DNA of 22,266 nucleotides from JBBIOI01 sp037443425 (lineage in GTDB: Bacteria; Desulfobacterota; BSN033; UBA1163): positions 1 through 22,266 of the forward strand of contig JBBIOI010000053.1 in the NCBI GenBank assembly GCA_037443425.1. The letters are read 5' to 3'. Of the stretch, positions 6,552 to 14,324 are shown in pieces; positions within the stretch are counted from its first letter, which is position 1; each line of letters starts with the position of its first letter. The position numbers and the translations under genes were made by a program. The notes under the pieces were generated by a model. It saw nothing but the letters and a program-made list of their open reading frames with translations. It ran no database searches and had not been told where the DNA came from.

Positions 6552-7778
6552 ATGAAAATAGATTCAGGCGATACAACTTGGTTACTTATTTCTTCTGCAT
6601 TAGTAATGCTTATGACTCCTGGATTGGCCTTATTCTATGGAGGGATGGTGAGGCAGAAGAATGTCCTTTCAACCATTATGCAAAGCTTCATTGCAATAGG
6701 TGTAATTACAGTTCAGTGGGTCCTTTATGGTTATAGTCTCTCATTCGGGCTTGATATTGGAGGCGTTATAGGAAGCCTTAAATGGATTGGATTAAGAGGA
6801 GTTGGACTTGAACCACATCCAGACTACTGTCCAACAGTTCCACATCAAACATTTATGATTTTTCAAATGATGTTTGCAATCATCACACCAGCACTCATTA
6901 CTGGTGCATTTGCGGAAAGATTTAAATTTAAGACATATCTGGTTTTTCTCATTTTATGGGCAACCTTTGTATATGATCCTATTGCCCATTGGGTTTGGGG
7001 TATAGGTGGATGGATCCGTGAGCTTGGTGCTCTTGACTTCGCAGGAGGTTTGGTAGTCCATGTAAGTTCGGGCATTTCAGCAATGGCTTCAGCATTGGTT
7101 ATAGGTAAAAGAAAAGGTTATGGAGAAGAATCCATGCCACCACACAATCTTACGATGACCATTCTTGGTGCATCCCTTTTATGGTTTGGATGGTTTGGTT
7201 TTAATGGAGGAAGTGCAATTGCCTCGGGTTCACTTGCAACCAATGCATTTGTTGTAACCCATATCTCTACAGCTTCTGCCTGTCTTTCTTGGATGATAAC
7301 CGAGTGGATTTATCGAGGGCAACCAACACTTCTTGGTGCTGCATCAGGTGCAGTAGCAGGCCTTGTAGCTATAACTCCAGCATCTGGTTTTGTTGGTCCA
7401 GTTTCAGCAATCCTAATCGGATTATTAGCAGGAGTGATATGCTATTTTGCAATCAATCTTAAAAATAGATTTAAGTACGATGACTCACTCGATGTATTTG
7501 GTGTTCATGGAGTAGGTGGTTCATGGGGTGCAATTGCAACAGGGATATTTGCCTCGAAGTTAATTAATCCATCAGGGAGTGATGGACTACTATTTGGAAA
7601 TGTATCGCTTGCTGGTATCCAGGCCCTTAGTGTTTTAGTGGCATGGATTTATTCTTTTGCGATGACTTTTATAATACTAAAAGTCTTGGATTGGACGATG
7701 GGGCTAAGGGTAAGTGAAGAACAGGAGATAACAGGATTAGATCTATCTCAACATGGTGAAGCAGGCTATAGTTTCTGA
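6552..7778 (+). CDS. amtB: Ammonium channel AmtB
   Basis: Inner-membrane ammonium transporter of the Amt/Mep/Rh family, conducting ammonium when external supply is low. The 408 residues are almost continuously hydrophobic, consistent with the family's 11 transmembrane helices. Family signatures include LALFYGGMVRQKNVLS (25-40), AFAERFKFK (119-127), WVWGIGGWIRELGALDFAGGLVVH (147-170), LWFGWFGFNGGSA (210-222) and FGVHGVGGSWG (316-326). Asp162 and the paired pore histidines His170 and His319 are all present. The protein starts directly with the first helix region and has no long cleaved leader. A strong ribosome site (AAGGAGGAG) precedes the ATG at 6552. PII is encoded 61 bases downstream, the conserved amtB-PII pairing in which PII blocks the channel when ammonium is plentiful. 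Confidence 0.97.
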   Translation: MKIDSGDTTWLLISSALVMLMTPGLALFYGGMVRQKNVLSTIMQSFIAIGVITVQWVLYGYSLSFGLDIGGVIGSLKWIGLRGVGLEPHPDYCPTVPHQTFMIFQMMFAIITPALITGAFAERFKFKTYLVFLILWATFVYDPIAHWVWGIGGWIRELGALDFAGGLVVHVSSGISAMASALVIGKRKGYGEESMPPHNLTMTILGASLLWFGWFGFNGGSAIASGSLATNAFVVTHISTASACLSWMITEWIYRGQPTLLGAASGAVAGLVAITPASGFVGPVSAILIGLLAGVICYFAINLKNRFKYDDSLDVFGVHGVGGSWGAIATGIFASKLINPSGSDGLLFGNVSLAGIQALSVLVAWIYSFAMTFIILKVLDWTMGLRVSEEQEITGLDLSQHGEAGYSF

Positions 7779-7839
7779 GATATTAAGTCTCTAAAAATCG
7801 AGATTTAAGGAAATCTCAGGTTAAGTAAAAGGAGGAGAG

Positions 7840-8178
7840 ATGAAGAAGATAGAGGCTATTATCAAACCATTTAAATTGGACGAGGTGAAGAATGAACTAT
7901 CTAAAATAGGAATCCAGGGGTTGACAATTTCAGAAGTAAAGGGCTTTGGGAGGCAGAAAGGACATACTGAAGTATACAGGGGAGCAGAATATAAAATCGA
8001 TTTCGTCCCAAAGATTAAGATTGAGTTAATTATTGATGATGATATGGTCTTAAAGACAATTGAAACGATTGAACGGACCGCACGCACAGGAAAAATCGGT
8101 GATGGAAAAATCTTTGTCTCCAATATTGAAGAGGCTATCCGGATCCGTACTGGTGAACGTGGTAAAGAAGCCTTATAA
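7840..8178 (+). CDS. glnB: Nitrogen regulatory protein PII (GlnB/GlnK)
   Basis: Small trimeric signal protein that binds ATP/ADP and 2-oxoglutarate and controls AmtB, GlnD-linked signalling and the NtrB-type kinase. It has the standard 112 residues. It opens with the conserved MKKIEAIIKPFKLDEVKNEL, followed by the T-loop GFGRQKGHTEVYRGAEYKIDFVPK with Tyr51, the uridylylation site, and Tyr46. The B-loop TARTGKIGDGKIFV (84-97) and C-terminal IRTGERG are intact. Gly37 and Gln39 in GFGRQKG match the 2-oxoglutarate/ATP pocket. The ATG at 7840 has an excellent AAAGGAGGAG upstream. Its position after amtB suggests GlnK-type function, but sequence alone does not separate GlnB from GlnK. glnD follows one base after its stop. 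Confidence 0.96.
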   Translation: MKKIEAIIKPFKLDEVKNELSKIGIQGLTISEVKGFGRQKGHTEVYRGAEYKIDFVPKIKIELIIDDDMVLKTIETIERTARTGKIGDGKIFVSNIEEAIRIRTGERGKEAL

Positions 8179-8179
8179 T

Positions 8180-10726
8180 ATGGAGAAGTATAAGGAAGAG
8201 CTTAAGGCTAAAAGATGGGAAATCTTTAAGCAAAATCCTCAATTTAATTCCCCTAAAACCCCTAATCATCGATATAGTGAACTAATTGATGGGATTATAA
8301 GAGAAAGCTTCCACAGTGCTTGTCCCGAGGTTTTATCGTCCTCCATATCCTTGATAGCTTTAGGAAGCTATGGAAGGGAGGAATTAGCCCCCTATTCGGA
8401 TATAGACTTACTTATACTTCACAATTTCAAAAACCATAAGGAATTATCCACTATTATTGAAAAGATTCTTTATCCTTTATGGGATTTAGGGTTAGAGATA
8501 AGCTGTAGTTCGAGATCTATTTCAGAATGTCTCACAATGGCTAAAGATGATCTTCAAATAAAGACCAGTCTTATTGATTGCCGCTTCCTTAATGGAGATT
8601 ATGAATCTTTCAGAAAGTTTTATGAGCTATTTACAAAAAATATCCTTTATAAAGATGTGAAAAGATTTGCAAGCACGGTTGCATCAGAGGTTTTTGAAAG
8701 ATGGCGAAGGTATGAGACTCCTGATTATATACTTGAACCCAATCTCAAGGAAGGGAAGGGCGGAATTAGAGATTTTCATATCGGGTGTTGGCTTAATCGA
8801 GCAAAATATCAAACTGATCGCTTAGAGTTTATCATTATACCGCATCATTTAAAATCTTTAGAACAGAGTTTCCAGTTCCTTTTGTGTCTTCGTAATCAAA
8901 TTCATCTATTAAGCCAGAGAAGGCAGGACGAACTTAGCTTTGAGCTTCAGGAAAAGATTGCTCCATTTCTTGGTTTTTCAGAGGGTTCACAAGGGATAGA
9001 GGAAATGATGAGGCAATACCATATCGCCTCACAAAAGATTTCAAGTTTTGTCCGTAATACAATCGATAGGATACTTTTGGATTCTTCTTTTTTAAAAAAG
9101 TTTTTTAATATCAAGAAAAAGATCGACTCAAATTTTATAATAAAAGGTAGAAACCTATCTATTCTAAATCCCTCGATTTTTAAAGAAGATCCTACGCAAT
9201 TAATGGTATTATTTCAATATTATCAAATCCATGATGTTGAAATAGACTTATGCACAGAAGAAAAGATTAAGGAGAAGATCGCTTTTATTGATGAACACTT
9301 CACTGATTCCGAAATGGTGAGTCAAATTTTTATTTCGATTTTAAAAAGGGGGAAGAGAGTTACCCGCACTTTAAGAAAGATGCACGAGCTTGGGTTTCTT
9401 GTCCATTTAATTCCTGAATTTTCAGAGATTGTAGGAAAAATCCACTACGATCTCTATCATATCCATCCTATAGATGTCCATTGCATAATGGCTGTTGAAG
9501 AACTCGAAAAATTGAAGGAAGGCTATTATGAAAAGGAGTTTCCCCTTCTTAGCTCAATCATTAGAGAGGTTGAAGCGCCTGAAATCCTTTTTCTATCTGC
9601 CCTTCTTCATGATATAGGTAAGGCAAGGGAAGGTGATCATTCAGTTACTGGATCAAAAATGGTATACGAGATTGGTCAACGTTTAAGACTTGGTCAAAAA
9701 GATATCGAACTTTTATCTTCTCTCGTTCGTAACCACCTTTTAATGATTTCAGTTGCACTTAAGAGAGACCTAAAAGATGAGCAGGCGATATTACGCTTTG
9801 TAAGTGAGATTGGGAGTCTTCCACTCTTAAAAATGCTGTATCTTCTAACTTTTGCCGATCTAAAGTCAGTAGGACCTGAGACCTGGACACATTGGAAGGA
9901 TACTCTGCTCATGGAGCTCTTTATAAAGGCTTCGCATATCTTAGAGAAAGGTTATATCTTACCATTTTTTAAAAGGGAGAGGATACTGGCGGAGTTAAAA
10001 GAATTTTTACCCGCCTCTGTTTTTTCTGAATTTTGTGAGTATCTTCCAGATAGATATTTATCATGTTATCCTTTGCAGAAAATTATTAAACATATTCAAA
10101 TGGCATGTTATTTAAAGGAGGAGCCTGTGGTCATAGAAAATGAAATCAATAATGATAGTCAGGCTATAGTAACAGTATGTACGAAAGACCGTTATGGACT
10201 TTTTTCCAAAATTGCAGGTGCATTTTCATTAAATCATTTAAATATCCTTGAAGCTCAGATTCATACATGGGAAAATGGGATAGCCCTTGATACATTTTTT
10301 ATTGAAGACAGGACAAAAGATATAGAAAGAAGACTTAATAAGTTCAAAAGAGATTTAGGGGAAATCATAAATGACAGGATTCATTTAAAGAATCTTATTA
10401 TTCAGAGTAGATCCTTAAAAGATATTAAACCTAAAGTTTCTCCGATAGCAAAACCAGAGATTAAGATTAATAATGAAGAATCTGATTTTTATACAATAAT
10501 AGAAATAACTGGAGAGGATCGGTCAGGTATACTTTATGAGCTAACTCAAACATTAACTGACCATGGATGTAATATCCAATTTGCAAAGATTTCAACCATT
10601 AGGAATCGTATTCTTGATATCTTCTACATACAGGATGAATGGGGTGAAAAGATTACAGGTCAATATAAGCTTGAACATATGATTAAAAGTTTAATGGCTT
10701 GTTTGACTCCATTGCAAAATCGATAG
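8180..10726 (+). CDS. glnD: PII uridylyltransferase / uridylyl-removing enzyme GlnD
   Basis: The primary nitrogen sensor: it uridylylates PII when glutamine is low and removes UMP when glutamine is high. I start it at the ATG at 8180, one base after the PII stop, giving 848 residues. The longer frame from 8060 lies inside the PII coding sequence and has no homologous N-terminus. Domains in order: nucleotidyltransferase with ALGSYGREELAPYSDIDLLIL (60-80, catalytic Asp74 and Asp76), the LKEGKGGIRDFH segment, an HD hydrolase domain with SALLHDIGKAREGDHS (His477, Asp478), and two ACT domains near 655-725 and 770-840 (TKDRYGLFSKIAGAF and GEDRSGILYELTQTL) that bind glutamine in the family. All parts look intact. 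Its substrate PII is the adjacent gene and AmtB lies upstream, so the signalling chain is in one operon. Confidence 0.95.
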   Translation: MEKYKEELKAKRWEIFKQNPQFNSPKTPNHRYSELIDGIIRESFHSACPEVLSSSISLIALGSYGREELAPYSDIDLLILHNFKNHKELSTIIEKILYPLWDLGLEISCSSRSISECLTMAKDDLQIKTSLIDCRFLNGDYESFRKFYELFTKNILYKDVKRFASTVASEVFERWRRYETPDYILEPNLKEGKGGIRDFHIGCWLNRAKYQTDRLEFIIIPHHLKSLEQSFQFLLCLRNQIHLLSQRRQDELSFELQEKIAPFLGFSEGSQGIEEMMRQYHIASQKISSFVRNTIDRILLDSSFLKKFFNIKKKIDSNFIIKGRNLSILNPSIFKEDPTQLMVLFQYYQIHDVEIDLCTEEKIKEKIAFIDEHFTDSEMVSQIFISILKRGKRVTRTLRKMHELGFLVHLIPEFSEIVGKIHYDLYHIHPIDVHCIMAVEELEKLKEGYYEKEFPLLSSIIREVEAPEILFLSALLHDIGKAREGDHSVTGSKMVYEIGQRLRLGQKDIELLSSLVRNHLLMISVALKRDLKDEQAILRFVSEIGSLPLLKMLYLLTFADLKSVGPETWTHWKDTLLMELFIKASHILEKGYILPFFKRERILAELKEFLPASVFSEFCEYLPDRYLSCYPLQKIIKHIQMACYLKEEPVVIENEINNDSQAIVTVCTKDRYGLFSKIAGAFSLNHLNILEAQIHTWENGIALDTFFIEDRTKDIERRLNKFKRDLGEIINDRIHLKNLIIQSRSLKDIKPKVSPIAKPEIKINNEESDFYTIIEITGEDRSGILYELTQTLTDHGCNIQFAKISTIRNRILDIFYIQDEWGEKITGQYKLEHMIKSLMACLTPLQNR

Positions 10727-10778
10727 AAGTTTGACCTTAAAGGACTGGTGAGTTAGGGTTTAAAACATTTTTTTAACA

Positions 10779-10812
10779 GTCATTGCGAGTATCCAGAGGG
10801 TGTGTGGCAATC
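10779..10812. repeat. Degenerate interspersed palindromic repeat of the GTCATTGCGAG type
   Basis: GTCATTGCGAG at one end and GTGTGGCAATC at the other, with ATTGC/GCAAT as pairing arms, resemble the dispersed palindromic repeats with GTCATTGCGAG...GGCAATC ends found in many anaerobic Proteobacteria and relatives. The middle is decayed. Whether other copies exist in this genome cannot be seen from the window. Confidence 0.45.
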
Positions 10813-10833
10813 AATATAGTCAATATACCTCTA

Positions 10834-10862
10834 TTGACCATCTACAAATTTTATGTAATTAT
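10834..10862 (+). promoter_or_regulatory. Possible weak housekeeping promoter before the kinase-regulator pair
   Basis: TTGACC (10834-10839) is one base from the -35 consensus. Seventeen bases later lies AATTAT, a poor -10. No sigma-54 element (GG-N10-GC) is found between glnD and the kinase. Transcription could instead read through from the glnD operon. Low confidence. Confidence 0.22.
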
Positions 10863-10869
10863 TAATTTG

Positions 10870-10924
10870 AATACGAAGAAGTATTTCTGACGGGGACGTC
10901 AAGAAGGAATTGACGTCCTTTTTG
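10870..10924 (+). promoter_or_regulatory. Two-hairpin leader with intrinsic terminator before the kinase gene (ANTAR-type antitermination candidate)
   Basis: Hairpin 1 is AATAC (10870-10874) / GTATT (10881-10885) around the hexaloop GAAGAA. Hairpin 2 is TGAC (10888-10891) / GTCA (10898-10901) around the hexaloop GGGGAC. The 3' arm of hairpin 2 is also part of the left arm of a terminator stem: GGACGTCAA (10894-10902) with TTGACGTCC (10910-10918), then five T. Hairpin 2 and the terminator therefore exclude each other. The glnA leader has the same layout. Both loops carry G at position 4, but G rather than the canonical A at position 1, so fit to the ANTAR target motif is partial. Confidence 0.5.
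10894..10924 (+). terminator. Intrinsic terminator in the leader of the kinase gene
   Basis: A perfect 9-bp stem (GGACGTCAA / TTGACGTCC) with a 7-base loop is followed by TTTTTGTTT. It lies 168 bases after glnD and ends about 18 bases before the kinase GTG, so it could end the glnD operon, attenuate the kinase-regulator transcript, or do both. Confidence 0.75.
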
Positions 10925-10941
10925 TTTAAAAGGAGAATAAA

Positions 10942-12702
10942 GTGCCCAAAATAGTATCAAAAAATATTAAACCTGAAGTTGATTTTAAGCAGATAAATGC
11001 CTTACTTGAAATCAGCAAGGCCATAGCTTCAGGCCTTTACCTTGAAGACATACTAAGACTGATTGTAACAGTTACAGCCAATGTTATGAATTCAAAGATA
11101 TGTTCTTTATGGATTCTGGATGACCGAGAAAGAAAGTTAAAACTGAAGGCAACCCAGAGTATAAGCCCTGAATACCTTAAAGAGAGGAGTCTTGATCTTG
11201 GAGAAGGGGTAGTAGGTCATGTAGCACTAAGCAAAAGACCGATGGTCATCTTAAATGTTTTAGAAGACCCTTTATATAAAGAGAAGGAATTGGCGAAAAA
11301 GGAGGGGCTTGTTTCAATGCTGAGTGTACCTATGTGTATTAAAGATAGGGTGGTTGGAGTAATCAACTGTTACACTTCCTCACCTCACTCTTTTTCAAAA
11401 ATTGAAGAAGAATTACTATCAACCATTGCCAGTCAAGCTGCTATCTGCATCGAAAAATCCGGTTTAATGGAAACCCTTGATATTGATGAGATCCTTAGAG
11501 CAGTCCTAAAAGGGGTTACAAAGAATATTGGTTTTGATCGGGCAAGACTCTATTTAATAAATGAAAAAAGAAACTGCCTTGAATGTAAGATGGCAGTTGG
11601 GGTGGATGAAGACGAGATTAAAGGGATAACTCTACCCCTCGATGTCGATGATAGTATACTGGCAAGATCTGTCATTGAGAAAAGACCCCTCATTGTGCGA
11701 GATGTAGCGAAAGATACACGGGTTAATAAGACTTTAAAAGAAAAATTTAATTTAAAATCTCTAATCGTGGTCCCCGTTATGACAAAAGAGAAGGTTCTTG
11801 GAGCAATATCTGCAGATAATGTAAAACCTCACAAAAAGATTTCAAAAGAGGCTTTTGAGTCTGTAATTGCCCTTTCCCAACAGGCAAGTCTTGCTATTCA
11901 TCATGCATTCAGATACAAAGAACTAAAAGAATTAAGTCTAAAAATGGAGGATAGGATAAAAGAGGCACAAAATGAGTTGAGAAAGACCGAGATGGAGCTT
12001 TTTAGGGCTGAGAAATTGGCTGCCTTGGGCCAATTAGCAGCAGGATTTGCCCATGAAATCCGTAATCCACTGACAAGTATAAATCTACTCATCCAATCTC
12101 TAATAGAAAAATTACCGAAAAACGAAACTTATATTGAAGATCTAAATGTCATAGAAGGAGAGATTGAAAGGATTGATGAGATTATTAATCAATTCCTTAG
12201 ATTCGCTAAACCTTCTCAGCCAATACTTGAAAGGATGGAGATTATTCCAATTCTGGAAGAAGTTTTACAATTACTAAAGCTTCAGATTGAAAAACAGAAA
12301 ATCACAGTTAAGAGAGAATTTTCAAAATTACCTCCCATTATAATTGATAAAGAGCAGATTAGACAGGTCTTTCTTAATCTTATTTTGAATGCTATACAGG
12401 CTATGCCCGATGGAGGCGAGTTAAAATTAGGAGGCCAACTATCTGAAGAAGGTCGTTTTATTAAGATCCAAATCCAAGATTCTGGGATTGGCATTCCAAA
12501 GGAGTATATAGGAAGAATATTCGATCCTTTTTACACAACAAAAGACAATGGGATAGGTTTAGGCCTTTCGATAGTACATAGAATCATAGATCAGCATCAA
12601 GGTAGGATTGAGGTAGATAGTAACTTAGGGAAAGGGACCCTTTTTACGATTTGGCTTTCCACAGGCAATGAAAGTTTTAAGGTCAGAAATAAATATGATT
12701 AA
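10942..12702 (+). CDS. Soluble double-GAF sensor histidine kinase (NtrB-like partner of the downstream regulator)
   Basis: Autophosphorylating sensor kinase expected to control the NtrC-class regulator encoded next. It has 586 residues and no membrane segment, so sensing is cytosolic. Two GAF domains lie at about 20-160 and 175-325 (RLIVTVTANVMNSKICSLWILDD and RAVLKGVTKNIGFDRARLYLIN begin them). A helical linker rich in K/E follows at about 330-365, then the phosphoacceptor H-box AAGFAHEIRNPLTS (His371). The ATP lid carries QVFLNLILNAIQAMPDGGE (N box), IQDSGIGIP (G1), FDPFYTTKDNGIGLGLSI (F and G2) and GKGTLFTIWL. Classical NtrB has one PAS domain, so the double-GAF input differs from the enteric form. 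It starts with GTG at 10942 after AAAAGGAG. It overlaps the regulator by 8 bases and lies downstream of a terminator-bearing leader. Confidence 0.9.
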   Translation: MPKIVSKNIKPEVDFKQINALLEISKAIASGLYLEDILRLIVTVTANVMNSKICSLWILDDRERKLKLKATQSISPEYLKERSLDLGEGVVGHVALSKRPMVILNVLEDPLYKEKELAKKEGLVSMLSVPMCIKDRVVGVINCYTSSPHSFSKIEEELLSTIASQAAICIEKSGLMETLDIDEILRAVLKGVTKNIGFDRARLYLINEKRNCLECKMAVGVDEDEIKGITLPLDVDDSILARSVIEKRPLIVRDVAKDTRVNKTLKEKFNLKSLIVVPVMTKEKVLGAISADNVKPHKKISKEAFESVIALSQQASLAIHHAFRYKELKELSLKMEDRIKEAQNELRKTEMELFRAEKLAALGQLAAGFAHEIRNPLTSINLLIQSLIEKLPKNETYIEDLNVIEGEIERIDEIINQFLRFAKPSQPILERMEIIPILEEVLQLLKLQIEKQKITVKREFSKLPPIIIDKEQIRQVFLNLILNAIQAMPDGGELKLGGQLSEEGRFIKIQIQDSGIGIPKEYIGRIFDPFYTTKDNGIGLGLSIVHRIIDQHQGRIEVDSNLGKGTLFTIWLSTGNESFKVRNKYD

Positions 12703-14140
12703 TGAACATAGATACACCATTCTGATTATCGATGACGATAAGTCGATTAGATATTCTCTAAGGAGGATATTTGAAAGAGATTATGATGTCCTTACAGCCT
12801 CTAATGGAGAAGAAGGGCTAAGGATTTTTTCTCAAAATCCTATTGACATCATCATTATGGATATAAAGATGCCCGAAAGAAGCGGGATTGAAGTCCTGAG
12901 AGAGATCAAAGAGATAGATCAAAAGTCTTTAGTTATCCTGATGACAGCGTATGGAACAACTGAAACTGCTATCGAGGCTATGAAATATGGTGCTTTCGAT
13001 TACATCCTTAAACCCTTCACAATACAGAGGCTAAAAGAACTGATTGAAAAGGCGATTGAAATAAGAAAGATGATGAAGGAGAGGGTTCCTTTTAAATTGG
13101 CAGAAAACGAAGAGGAGACAACTGAAAGGATTGTTGGCTCATCACCAAAGATGCAAGAAATATATAAGGTAATAGGTCAGGTCGCACCGAGCGATGTGAC
13201 TGTTTTACTAAGAGGAGAGAGTGGAACTGGAAAGGAGCTTTTTGCAAGGGCTATCTATCATCATAGCCTAAGGGCAAACAGGCCTTTTTTACCCGTAAAT
13301 TGTGCAGCCATCCCTGATACACTCCTTGAAAGTGAACTTTTTGGTCATGAAAAAGGGGCTTTTACTGGTGCAATATCACGAAGGATTGGAAAGCTTGAGC
13401 AGTGCAGTGGTGGAACTATATTTCTTGATGAAATAGGGGATATGTCCCTTTCCACTCAAGCGAAGGTTTTACGGGTCATTCAGGATAAGAGTTTTGAAAG
13501 ATTGGGAGGAAGGGAAACAATCAAAACGGATGTTCGGTTTATTGCTGCAACGAACAAAAACCTGGAAGAGGCTATCTCCAAAGGCCTTTTTCGTGAAGAT
13601 CTCTATTATAGATTAAATGTAGTCTCAATCAGAATTCCACCGCTAAGAGAGAGGAAAGAGGATATCCCTGAGCTTGTTTCATATTTTTTAAGTAGATTTA
13701 AAAGAGAACTGAAAAAAGATATATTGGGTATAACCCCTGAGGCTATGAACAAAATCAATGCTTATAACTGGCCTGGAAATGTTAGACAACTTGAGAATGT
13801 AATAAAAAGGGCAATGGTTCTCTGTCAGGGACAGTGGATCCTCGAAGACCAAATCCTTTTTGAAAAAGAAGAAAAGAGAGATTTTGAAAGAAAACCGGAG
13901 AAGAGGACATTTGAGGAACTCATTGATTCAATCTTTGAAGAATTCCTTGATATCTATTCTTCTCAAAAAGGGACCGATATCTTCTCAATCATTGAAAAAG
14001 AATTGATACTTAGGGCCCTTCAAAAGACAAACGGCAATCAGGTTCAGGCAGCAAAGATACTGGGTATAAACAGAAATACACTTCGTGGGAAAATAGATAA
14101 GTACCGTATAAAGAAGGACATATTGATTTCTGATGAATAA
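12695..14140 (+). CDS. NtrC-family sigma-54-dependent response regulator
   Basis: Activates sigma-54 RNA polymerase by ATP-driven remodelling once phosphorylated. I start at the ATG at 12695, inside the kinase stop (ATGATTAA), with AAGG upstream. The alternative ATG at 12668 has no ribosome site. The 481 residues contain a receiver domain (IIDDDKS with acidic pocket 13-15, phosphoacceptor Asp56 in IIMDIKMPERSG, Thr84, Lys106) and a AAA+ domain with Walker A GESGTGKE (174-181), the sigma-54-contacting loop GAFTGA (221-226), Walker B TIFLDEIGDM and the sensor segment NWPGNVRQLENV. A Fis-type helix-turn-helix lies at the end (LQKTNGNQVQAAKILGINRNTLRGKI). All catalytic and contact residues are present. 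The two strong sigma-54 promoters in the window, in front of ammonium genes, are its likely targets. Confidence 0.95.
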   Translation: MINEHRYTILIIDDDKSIRYSLRRIFERDYDVLTASNGEEGLRIFSQNPIDIIIMDIKMPERSGIEVLREIKEIDQKSLVILMTAYGTTETAIEAMKYGAFDYILKPFTIQRLKELIEKAIEIRKMMKERVPFKLAENEEETTERIVGSSPKMQEIYKVIGQVAPSDVTVLLRGESGTGKELFARAIYHHSLRANRPFLPVNCAAIPDTLLESELFGHEKGAFTGAISRRIGKLEQCSGGTIFLDEIGDMSLSTQAKVLRVIQDKSFERLGGRETIKTDVRFIAATNKNLEEAISKGLFREDLYYRLNVVSIRIPPLRERKEDIPELVSYFLSRFKRELKKDILGITPEAMNKINAYNWPGNVRQLENVIKRAMVLCQGQWILEDQILFEKEEKRDFERKPEKRTFEELIDSIFEEFLDIYSSQKGTDIFSIIEKELILRALQKTNGNQVQAAKILGINRNTLRGKIDKYRIKKDILISDE

Positions 14141-14165
14141 GGTCTGTGAATTTAATTTAAACATC

Positions 14166-14183
14166 CTGCCTAAATTTCGTCAG
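14166..14183. promoter_or_regulatory. 18-bp dyad upstream of glnA, candidate enhancer
   Basis: CTGcctAAATTTcgtCAG is symmetric at the outer three and central six positions. Relative to the copy at 5655-5672 the outermost pair has changed from T/A to C/G while staying complementary, which suggests selection for the dyad. Its centre is about 120 bases before the -24 GG of the glnA promoter, against about 131 in the other copy: a difference of 11 bases, one helical turn. Confidence 0.5.
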
Positions 14184-14246
14184 ATAAATAAGTTTTTAAG
14201 ACAATACTCAAAAATCAAAAATTTTTAGAGAAAAAATCTTTATTTA

Positions 14247-14259
14247 TATCAATAAGTTA
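14247..14259 (+). promoter_or_regulatory. IHF consensus site in the glnA promoter region
   Basis: TATCAATAAGTTA matches WATCAANNNNTTR at every defined position. It sits between the upstream dyad (14166) and the sigma-54 promoter (14292), the standard place for the DNA-bending protein in sigma-54 systems. The same 12-base run occurs at 4706-4717. Confidence 0.5.
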
Positions 14260-14291
14260 ACATTTATTAGAATCCGTCTTATATTTTGTTA

Positions 14292-14308
14292 ATGGCATAA
14301 TATTTGCT
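14292..14308 (+). promoter_or_regulatory. Sigma-54 promoter of glnA
   Basis: ATGGCATAATATTTGCT has the invariant GG (14294-14295) and GC (14306-14307) exactly ten bases apart, with TGGCA and TTTGCT flanks. Transcription should begin near 14319, a few bases before the first leader hairpin and about 100 bases before the glnA ATG. Confidence 0.88.
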
Positions 14309-14324
14309 TTTCTTTTTAATATAA

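Noticed and set aside
7800..7817. Hairpin GAGATTT/AAATCTC between amtB and PII as a third ANTAR-like element
   Set aside because: Opened by one pair it has a six-base loop with G at position 4, but there is no second hairpin and no terminator, so it does not fit the two-hairpin design.
8060..8179. Longer GlnD start inside the PII gene
   Set aside because: The 40 extra codons lie in another frame of the PII coding sequence and read nothing like a GlnD N-terminus. The ATG at 8180 sits one base after the PII stop.
12668..12694. Earlier ATG for the NtrC-class regulator
   Set aside because: No ribosome site, and the receiver domain begins normally from the ATG at 12695 that overlaps the kinase stop.
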